From assembly GCA_003164305.1 (NCBI GenBank), contig PLSZ01000595.1, forward strand, positions 1-7,407: a stretch of 7,407 bases of DNA, in the 5' to 3' direction. Under the pieces are notes generated by a model. That model was not told where the DNA came from, did not search any database, and was given only the letters and a program-made list of their open reading frames with translations. Shown piece by piece: positions 1 to 5,354 of this stretch (within the stretch, counting starts at the first letter, position 1; the number at the start of each line of letters is the position of its first letter). A program made the position numbers and the translations under genes. This DNA is from Acetobacteraceae bacterium (lineage in GTDB: Bacteria > Pseudomonadota > Alphaproteobacteria > Acetobacterales > Acetobacteraceae).

Positions 1-257
1 TCACCATCTTCCTGTTCTTCGCTCTCGACCACCTGGATGCCCATTTCGGACAGCGAGGCCATCAGGTCCTCGATCTGTTCGGAGCTGTTCTGATCCGGCG
101 GCAGGATGGTGTTCAGTTCGTCAAAGGTGATGTAGCCGCGCTCCTTGCCCTTGGCGACGAGCCGCTTCACGGCGGCGGTCTGCACGTCGAGCAGGTTGGT
201 TTCGGCATCCTGTTCCGCGGTCGCGGTGTCGCCCGCGACGATTGTTTTCGTAGCCAT
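1..257 (-). CDS. rpoD: RNA polymerase primary sigma factor RpoD (sigma70), N-terminal part only
   Basis: Partial gene; the window holds the first 85 codons and the rest lies beyond position 1. The translation starts MATKTIVAGD and continues into a segment typical of sigma70 region 1.1: VKRLVAKGKERGYITFDELN, then ILPPD, then an acidic stretch with EQIEDLMASLSEMGIQVVE. Region 1.1 is the autoinhibitory part of primary sigma factors that keeps free sigma from binding promoters and occupies the RNA polymerase channel until open complex formation. The position directly downstream of dnaG on the same strand supports the name, because dnaG-rpoD is a conserved pair in proteobacteria. The ATG at 255-257 is preceded by GGGAG about 11 nt upstream, a rather long spacing for a ribosome-binding site. 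The core sigma regions 2-4 cannot be seen here. I am confident of the family; alternative sigma factors lack this region 1.1. Confidence 0.93.
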   Translation of the reverse strand, partial: MATKTIVAGDTATAEQDAETNLLDVQTAAVKRLVAKGKERGYITFDELNTILPPDQNSSEQIEDLMASLSEMGIQVVESEEQEDG

Positions 258-396
258 CGGTCAGCAGTCTCCCAGAACGGATAGATCACGGCCGAAGCCG
301 TGCGGGGAATAGGCGCGGCGTTCGCCGCCTGTATGGTTCGCGCGGCGTGCGCCGCATGGATGTCTGACGCGTCCCGCGCCGGGATAAAAAATCATG
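258..396 (-). other. Structured dnaG-rpoD intergenic leader with three GC-rich hairpins
   Basis: The 139-nt gap between the dnaG stop and the rpoD start contains three perfect short inverted repeats. In minus-strand transcript order they are: arms at 350-355 and 342-347 (GCGGCG/CGCCGC with 2 nt between); arms at 323-328 and 315-320 with the same arm sequence; and arms at 297-302 and 287-292 enclosing a UUCG tetraloop closed by C-G (CACGGC, UUCG, GCCGUG), an exceptionally stable RNA loop. None is followed by a U run, so I do not call an intrinsic terminator. I infer a role in transcript processing, stability or rpoD translation. In E. coli the mRNA is cut between dnaG and rpoD, which is a known parallel, but no cleavage site can be proven here. 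Confidence 0.55.
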
Positions 397-2256
397 TCAG
401 GCCGCGAGACCCGCGCCGTCGGGTTCACCCGTACGAACCTTGTTGAGGGCGGACATCAAAGCGACCAGTCTCCGTTCGGTTTCGCCGGTCAGGCCGCGCG
501 CGGCGTCCTGGCGCGCCAGATTGACCTCTTCGCTCAGGCGGTCGACGTTCAGGAACCCGAAGATGTGCCACCATCCCTCCTCCGCCTCCGCCGGCATGGC
601 CGCCGAAGACGCGCATGCTGGCAACGGGACTGGTGTCCCGGCCAGAATTCGCTCGACTTCAGAGGACAACCCGAAACCGTCCAGGTGGTCCATCAGAGCC
701 TGAGAGTCAAGGACTTCAGTGTTTAAAGCCCACTCCGCGATCGCATCGCGGAGTTGTGCCAGAGGCGGTTCAAGCTCCAGTCCCGCGTACGCATGCTCGA
801 CATCGTGAAGAATGCGCGGGTGGCGCAGCAGGATCGCGGTCAGGATGCGGGCCCGTTCCGCCGCGATCGTTACGGCGTCGATGGATGGCCGCGGGCCGGT
901 CCGCACCGGCGCCGGCTGATTGCCCGCCCCCCGGGAGAATCCCGGCCGGTTGGCCATCCGGGAACCGCCGTGATCCCGCCGCCGGCTGGCGAAAAACCGG
1001 TCCAGCAGCACGCTCCGGTATTCACCCGCAAGCGCCTTGTCGGGAATGCGCTTCGCCGCCTCCTCCAGCCGCGTGCGCAACGCCGCCCGTTGCTCCGGGC
1101 TGGTATCGCCCATGCCCTCGCGCAGCAGATCGAACAGGCATTCGCTCAGCGGCCGGGCGGCATCCAGCATCCCCTGAAACGCGCGCGCGCCCTGAGCCCG
1201 CACCAGGCTGTCCGGGTCCTCTCCGGCCGGCAGAGCGATCAGGCGCAACGTCCGCTCCGGCGCCAGCATCGGCAGAGCCAGTTCCGCCGCCCGCGCCGCC
1301 GCCCGAGCGCCCGCCGCGTCGCCGTCGAAGCACAGCACCGGGGCCGGGGACAGGCGCCAGAGTTCGGTCAATTGTTCGTCGGTCAGCGCGGTGCCCAAAG
1401 GCGCCACCGCCGCGTCGAAGCCGGCCTGGCCCAGGGCGATCACGTCCATGTAGCCCTCGACCACGACCAGCATGCCACCACGCCGCACCGCCTCCCGCGC
1501 CAGATCGAGGCCGTAGAGGTTGCGCCGCTTGGAAAACAGCGCGGTCTCCGGCCCGTTCACGTATTTCGGCTGGCCCCCCGCTTTCGCGAGGGCAGGCTTG
1601 TCCATGACGCGGCCGCCGAAGCTGATGGTTCGCCCGCGCCGGTCCCGGATCGGGAACATGACGCGATTGAAAAACAAGTCGTACACGCGACCGGTTTCAT
1701 CATCGCGACGCATCAGCCCGGAATCGACCAACTGGTCCTGGGTGACACCCTCCCGCGCCAGGTCCGCCGCGATCGCGCCACGCCCCTCGCCGGACCAGCC
1801 GAGGCCGTAGCGCCGGATCGTCTCCTCCGACAGGCCGCGGCGAGTCAGGTAATCGCGCGCCTCTTTGCCCTCCGGCAGATACAGCCGCCGCTGGTAGCTG
1901 GTGGCGGCGGCGTCCAGCACGCCCACCAGATCCATCCGCTGCTTTTCCGCCTCCGCCGCTTCGGGCGTTGGTTTCGGCACCTGCATCCCCGCTTCGGCGG
2001 CGAGTTGCTCGACCGCTTCCGGGAACGTGGCGCCCTGACTGTCCATCACGAAGGCGATCGCGTCGCCATGCTTGCCGCAGCCGAAGCAATGGTAGTGGTC
2101 GTCGTAGACGTAAAAACTCGGCGTCTTCTCGCCGTGGAACGGACAGCAGCCCTTCCATTGCCGGCCGGAGCGCGCCAGCCGCACCCGCCGTCCGATCACC
2201 GCCGGCAATGGCGTGCGCGCGCGCAACTCGTCGAGGAACTGGGGCGGCAGCGCCAT
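397..2256 (-). CDS. dnaG: DNA primase DnaG
   Basis: Primase of 619 residues that makes the short RNA primers used by the replicative polymerase, working at the fork with DnaB helicase. It is slightly longer than the E. coli protein (581). Domains in order: an N-terminal CHC2 zinc-binding domain with C38-P-F-H41 and C57-F-G-C60; the RNA-polymerase basic core from about 125 to 260, including the conserved stretches around 196-215 (FNRVMFPIRD) and 231-250 (KYVNGPET, LYGLD); and a Toprim fold with catalytic acidic residues E267 in VVEGYMDV and D311/D313 in CFDGDAAG. A variable C-terminal region from about 450 follows, expected to bind DnaB, with a WWHI motif around 565. All key metal-binding and zinc residues are present, so the protein should be active. 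The start ATG at 2254-2256 shares one base with the yqeY stop (TGATG), so translation is probably coupled. No independent ribosome-binding site is obvious. rpoD follows downstream. Confidence 0.97.
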   Translation of the reverse strand: MALPPQFLDELRARTPLPAVIGRRVRLARSGRQWKGCCPFHGEKTPSFYVYDDHYHCFGCGKHGDAIAFVMDSQGATFPEAVEQLAAEAGMQVPKPTPEAAEAEKQRMDLVGVLDAAATSYQRRLYLPEGKEARDYLTRRGLSEETIRRYGLGWSGEGRGAIAADLAREGVTQDQLVDSGLMRRDDETGRVYDLFFNRVMFPIRDRRGRTISFGGRVMDKPALAKAGGQPKYVNGPETALFSKRRNLYGLDLAREAVRRGGMLVVVEGYMDVIALGQAGFDAAVAPLGTALTDEQLTELWRLSPAPVLCFDGDAAGARAAARAAELALPMLAPERTLRLIALPAGEDPDSLVRAQGARAFQGMLDAARPLSECLFDLLREGMGDTSPEQRAALRTRLEEAAKRIPDKALAGEYRSVLLDRFFASRRRDHGGSRMANRPGFSRGAGNQPAPVRTGPRPSIDAVTIAAERARILTAILLRHPRILHDVEHAYAGLELEPPLAQLRDAIAEWALNTEVLDSQALMDHLDGFGLSSEVERILAGTPVPLPACASSAAMPAEAEEGWWHIFGFLNVDRLSEEVNLARQDAARGLTGETERRLVALMSALNKVRTGEPDGAGLAA

Positions 2257-2717
2257 CAGGCGGCCGACAGCCGAGCTTTCACGATCGCACCCGCGCGGCC
2301 CATGTCCAGGGCCGCGGCGTGTTTGGCGCGCAAGGCGGCCATCACCTTGCCCATGTCCTTGATGCTGGCGGCCCCGGTTTCCGCGATCGCCTCGCCCACC
2401 GCCGCCTCGGTCGCCGCGTCGTCCAACCGCGTCGGCAGGAACGCCTCGATCAACGCGATTTCGGCGTCTTCCTTGGCGGCGAGTTCCGGCCGGTTGCCCT
2501 GCTGGTACAGCACCACCGACTCGCGGCGGGATTTGACCATGCCGCGCAGCATCGACAGCACTTCGTCGTCCGGGACCTGATCGATGCCCTTGGGGCGGGC
2601 GGCGATGTCGGTGTCCTTCAGCTTCGCCAGGATCATGCGCAGCGTTGAGGTGCGCGCCGCGTCGCCGGCTTTCATCGAGAGCTTGAGCTGATCCGTGAAC
2701 TGTTCGCGCAGGCTCAT
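2256..2717 (-). CDS. yqeY: GatB/YqeY domain protein
   Basis: Protein of 153 residues, the normal length for stand-alone YqeY proteins. These share the helical C-terminal domain of GatB, the tRNA-dependent amidotransferase subunit. The sequence has the family's look: N-terminal helix with LREQFTDQLKLSMKAGD, then STLRMILAKLKD, a central RRESVVLYQQGNRPELAAKE, an EIALIEAFLP motif, and a C-terminal IKDMGKVMAALRAKH. The cellular role of free-standing YqeY is not firmly known; a link to tRNA or translation is inferred from the GatB similarity. It heads the yqeY-dnaG-rpoD operon: its stop codon overlaps the dnaG start by one base, and a promoter lies about 37 nt upstream of its ATG. GGAG about 10 nt before the ATG is the likely ribosome-binding site. 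In many gammaproteobacteria rpsU precedes this cluster. No rpsU is present here. Confidence 0.92.
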   Translation of the reverse strand: MSLREQFTDQLKLSMKAGDAARTSTLRMILAKLKDTDIAARPKGIDQVPDDEVLSMLRGMVKSRRESVVLYQQGNRPELAAKEDAEIALIEAFLPTRLDDAATEAAVGEAIAETGAASIKDMGKVMAALRAKHAAALDMGRAGAIVKARLSAA

Positions 2718-2753
2718 GGGGCTGGCTCCGGGGGCTTTGTGCGGGGGGTGGGC

Positions 2754-2782
2754 ATTATGATCGCGCTCGCCCAGGGAGACAA
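2754..2782 (-). promoter_or_regulatory. Sigma70-type promoter of the yqeY-dnaG-rpoD operon
   Basis: On the minus strand a TTGTCT -35 box (2777-2782) is separated by exactly 17 nt from a CATAAT -10 box (2754-2759). These match the consensus at 4 of 6 and 5 of 6 positions. Transcription would start near 2747 and give a leader of about 30 nt before the yqeY ATG. It is the only good promoter seen between the toxin-antitoxin gene and rpoD, so it probably drives all three genes. Additional promoters inside dnaG or in the dnaG-rpoD gap cannot be excluded. Confidence 0.6.
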
Positions 2783-2794
2783 CGGCGAGCGCGA
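2761..2794. repeat. 11-bp perfect inverted repeat around the -35 box
   Basis: The arms at 2761-2771 (TCGCGCTCGCC) and 2784-2794 (its exact reverse complement) are separated by 12 nt. The left arm fills most of the promoter spacer and the right arm sits just upstream of the -35 box, so the -35 hexamer lies in the centre. This placement suits a repressor operator. A transcript entering from the upstream toxin-antitoxin gene would also form an 11-bp hairpin here, which could act as a terminator-like or stability element, but no U tract follows it on either strand. Confidence 0.6.
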
Positions 2795-2831
2795 AAGGCG
2801 GGTTAGTATCGCTTCAGAATCAAACTACCCA

Positions 2832-3434
2832 TTATCGCGAATCGCCCGGCACATACTCCAACGCCCGTCGCACCAGCTCGGCGTCGAACGCGATCACTTT
2901 CAAATACGCGCGCGCCGGTTGATCGGGCTCGGTCCGCCCCTGCTCCCAATCGCGCAGCGTGCCGAGCGGAACGCGGAACCGCGCCGCGAATTCCTCTTGC
3001 GTCAGGCACAGCGCCCGGCGCAGCGATTTGGCTCGCGGCACCTGTTTCATGCGGGCGAAATCCGCGTCCGTCAGCGGTTGCGCGTTGGGGTCCGACAGCG
3101 CCGCGGCATGAACCTCGGCTTCGGTCATCGCATCCAGCCGACTCCAATCATGCTTATCTGCTTTGGGCGTGGTATTTGCGTCGTTCATGGGGTTCGGCTT
3201 TCGGGCCGAGATGATGCGAATGCGGTCATCTCTCATTGTGAACGCGATAAACAGCAGCCGGCTGTCCACCATGGCGACCATGGAGAGGCGCCGCTCGCCA
3301 GTATTTTGGTCCGCATCGACCCATTCGACCGAAAATGGATCGTTGAAAGCGTCCCGCGCAGCCGCGAACCGCACGCCGTGTTTGAGCCAGTTGCTGGCGG
3401 CTTTCGCGTCGTCCCATTCAAATTCATCGGCCAT
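2832..3434 (-). CDS. BrnT-type RNase toxin fused in frame to an XRE-type HTH antitoxin
   Basis: A single 200-residue frame carries two domains. Residues 1-82 match the BrnT (DUF497) toxin family: FEWDDAKAASNWLKHGV near the N terminus, NTGERRL at 44-50, the hydrophobic strand LLFIAFT at 60-66, and IRIISAR at 72-78. BrnT proteins are small ribonucleases with a RelE-like fold that block translation. Residues 83-200 look like the HTH antitoxin usually encoded by the next gene: DWSRLDAMTEAEVHAAA, then RRALCLTQEEFAARF and TLRDWEQGRTEPDQPARAYL, a Cro/C1-type DNA-binding domain at about 137-180. Met83 (3186-3188) is where a separate antitoxin would start, without a clear ribosome-binding site of its own. 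The usual charged C-terminal tail of BrnT after ISAR is missing. The start is fixed by an in-frame TGA 9 codons upstream and no other ATG; no Shine-Dalgarno is seen. It could be a true fusion, or a pair joined by a small indel: the +1 frame ends in a TGA overlapping the Met83 ATG as ATGA. Domain calls are firm; fused function is inference. Confidence 0.85.
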   Translation of the reverse strand: MADEFEWDDAKAASNWLKHGVRFAAARDAFNDPFSVEWVDADQNTGERRLSMVAMVDSRLLFIAFTMRDDRIRIISARKPNPMNDANTTPKADKHDWSRLDAMTEAEVHAAALSDPNAQPLTDADFARMKQVPRAKSLRRALCLTQEEFAARFRVPLGTLRDWEQGRTEPDQPARAYLKVIAFDAELVRRALEYVPGDSR

Positions 3435-3462
3435 CAGATACTGATTATCCGTAGTTTGTCAA
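3435..3462 (-). promoter_or_regulatory. Promoter/operator directly before the toxin-antitoxin start codon
   Basis: The minus strand carries a perfect TTGACA (3457-3462), a GATAAT (3444-3449) and a weaker TATCTG (3435-3440) immediately before the ATG at 3434. TTGACA pairs with TATCTG at 16-nt spacing but would start transcription inside the gene. GATAAT lies only 7 nt from TTGACA, yet would start RNA about 3 nt before the ATG. Either way a leaderless or near-leaderless mRNA is likely, consistent with the missing Shine-Dalgarno. GATA and TATC arms (3437-3440 and 3446-3449) form a short dyad over this region, a plausible operator for the antitoxin HTH domain. Autoregulation is inferred from toxin-antitoxin modules in general. 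Confidence 0.4.
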
Positions 3463-3581
3463 GGAACCGGCGTGTCCGGCCCTGAAAGCATCGTCCCTTA
3501 TTGGAGCGGGGCGACAAGTCATGCGCCACGTGTCTTAACGAATCGCGCAAAGCCCCCCGACTCCGGGACGTCGCATCCCCC

Positions 3582-5345
3582 TCACGCCGCCAGCGGCGCC
3601 GCCTCCAACGGCAACTCCCGCACGATCGCCGCGGCCCTTGTCACGGCCGCCAGCATCGAGGCCATCGTTCCCACCGTCGTTTCGATCAGTTCGAACTGAT
3701 CGCCGATCAGATCGCGCAGCATCCGCGCCTGGGGGTCGTCCGCCGCCGGGGCGATATCCCGCAACGCCAGCAGACAGGGTTGCACGAACGCGCGCACCAG
3801 AGCGTCGCGGCGATCGATATGCGCCCGGACGCGCAGGATGCGTGCCACGATCTCCGTTTCCGGCAACGCATCGTCTTCCGCCTCACGCACCGCCGCGATG
3901 GCTGCGTCGAGGTCGCGCGCCGCCGCCTGGATTTCTCGCGACCCGGCGCGCACCGCCCGCGCGGCGGCCGCCAAGGTCGGCGGCAACTCTCGCGGCGGTT
4001 TGCTCAACAAAGCGATCGTCGCGTCGATCGCCGCCGACAGCTTCGCGACATCCCGTTCCAGGGCGTGCGACGGCTCATACACCGCGCCCACGATGCCCAG
4101 TACTTCCCGCAGCACCAGCAGCCGGCGGTCCGCCGCTTCCCGCTGCCGCGTCGAGGTCGCGTCGGCGATCAGCGCCGCCTGGCGCAAGGTTTCGACCGCC
4201 GTCACCATCGCGGCGATCTCTCTTGTGGTCGATTGGGTGACGAACGCCCGCCTTCGGTCGCCATCCGCGATCCGCGTGATGGCGAAGCCCAGTTGCGCGA
4301 GGGGACCGACGACGCGGCGTTGCAGGATGATGAGGGCGGACAGAATGATCAGCGCGACGGCGCCCACCGCCATCATCGCGAGGTCGAGGCGCCTGGTGCG
4401 CGACGCTTGCTCGAGCCGCGCGCGCACGGCGCTTTCCCGGATGAGGGCGATGCGCAGTTCGTTCACCCTGTCAGCCCAGTACTCGATCGGCCAGGACAAC
4501 CAGACGATCGGGCGGTCCGCCAGGCCATCCGGCTGGTTGGCGTCGATCATCGTGTCCAATTGCCATTGAATGGTCGCCTCCCGCGCCGCCCTCGCGCGCA
4601 GCACCAACGCGCGCAACTTTTCCGAGGGATTCGCCAGACGCAACGTGTCCTCCATCATCCGGGTCGTCACGTCCGCCTGCGCCAGCAGGGTGCGAACCCG
4701 GCCCAGGTCGGCCTCGGTCGGCGGTTCCAGCGCGATAATCCGGGGCAGCATGATCGAGGAGATCGTGACCAACTCCTCGCGGAGTTCCCTGCCGACCCTC
4801 GCCACTCCGACGATCCCGGCCAGTTCCGGCTCGGCTTCGATCGCGCCGAGCGCGGCGCGTGACAGGGACGGACCGAACAGCGACGGGCCGAGCCTGCGTG
4901 ACAGGGCGGCGGCGAGTGCCGCGTGGGTCCGCCGCGGCCGATCGACGCTCAACAGACGGTCGGATTGCTCCCGCGCGATGACCAGACTGGCCTGGACCTC
5001 ACGCAGAAAGGCTTCCGGGATGATCGACGGGTCGCCGGCGGCCTGGCGCGCGGTCTCGAGCAATGTGGCGATGTCGCTGTCCGACCCGGCCCTGGCGCTG
5101 CCCAGTTCTTCGCGGATTGTGCCCGGCAAGGGATAAATCGCCTGGAACGCCTTCAAGGTGATGGTGCGTTCCTGGCGCAGCCGTTCCTGTAACCGGGTCA
5201 GCGCGTCCGCGAGGCTGGTGGCGGCGATGGCGACCGCGCCGCTGGCGTGGCCGGACCACTCCCGGCTCACGATCATCCCGGCCAGCGACAGCGTCACCAG
5301 CAGGATCACCACGATCGGGATCGCGAACAGAGCTTTCAGGGTCAC
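3582..5345 (-). CDS. HAMP-domain transmembrane sensor-like protein without a recognisable output domain
   Basis: Protein of 587 residues with the topology of a bacterial transmembrane receptor. A hydrophobic segment at about 5-27 is the first membrane helix or uncleaved signal anchor. A mostly helical periplasmic region of about 290 residues follows. The second membrane helix is at about 321-342 (LAMMAVGAVALIILSALII). A HAMP-like linker runs from about 343 to 395, with the typical proline (VVGPLAQL) and a glutamate at the start of its second helix (REIAAMVTAVETLRQAA). The remaining 190 cytoplasmic residues are predicted helical and rich in alanine and arginine. I see no H-box or kinase ATP site, no methyl-accepting hairpin signature, and no GGDEF or EAL motif, so the output mechanism is unknown. 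The start is GTG (5343-5345): the in-frame TGA is only three codons upstream and later ATGs would lose the first membrane helix. No strong Shine-Dalgarno or promoter is evident. No response regulator or chemotaxis gene lies beside it. Confidence 0.8.
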   Translation of the reverse strand: MTLKALFAIPIVVILLVTLSLAGMIVSREWSGHASGAVAIAATSLADALTRLQERLRQERTITLKAFQAIYPLPGTIREELGSARAGSDSDIATLLETARQAAGDPSIIPEAFLREVQASLVIAREQSDRLLSVDRPRRTHAALAAALSRRLGPSLFGPSLSRAALGAIEAEPELAGIVGVARVGRELREELVTISSIMLPRIIALEPPTEADLGRVRTLLAQADVTTRMMEDTLRLANPSEKLRALVLRARAAREATIQWQLDTMIDANQPDGLADRPIVWLSWPIEYWADRVNELRIALIRESAVRARLEQASRTRRLDLAMMAVGAVALIILSALIILQRRVVGPLAQLGFAITRIADGDRRRAFVTQSTTREIAAMVTAVETLRQAALIADATSTRQREAADRRLLVLREVLGIVGAVYEPSHALERDVAKLSAAIDATIALLSKPPRELPPTLAAAARAVRAGSREIQAAARDLDAAIAAVREAEDDALPETEIVARILRVRAHIDRRDALVRAFVQPCLLALRDIAPAADDPQARMLRDLIGDQFELIETTVGTMASMLAAVTRAAAIVRELPLEAAPLAA

Positions 5346-5354
5346 GCGGAGGGC

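Noticed and set aside
364..396. GC-rich inverted repeat followed by an A run after dnaG (CCCG-CGC-CGGG then ATAAAAAA)
   Set aside because: The run is A, not T, on the strand where it follows the stem, and on the minus strand the T run precedes the stem. It therefore has the wrong polarity for an intrinsic terminator in either direction.
754..2580. Very long plus-strand open frame (608 codons) antisense to dnaG and yqeY
   Set aside because: It mirrors the GC-rich coding strand of dnaG, is rich in arginine, histidine and glutamine, shows no recognisable domain and has no ribosome-binding site. It is a typical shadow frame.
3501..4862. Plus-strand open frame (453 codons) antisense to the HAMP protein
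   Set aside because: Arginine-rich, repetitive composition without domains; the minus-strand frame has clear membrane helices and a HAMP linker.
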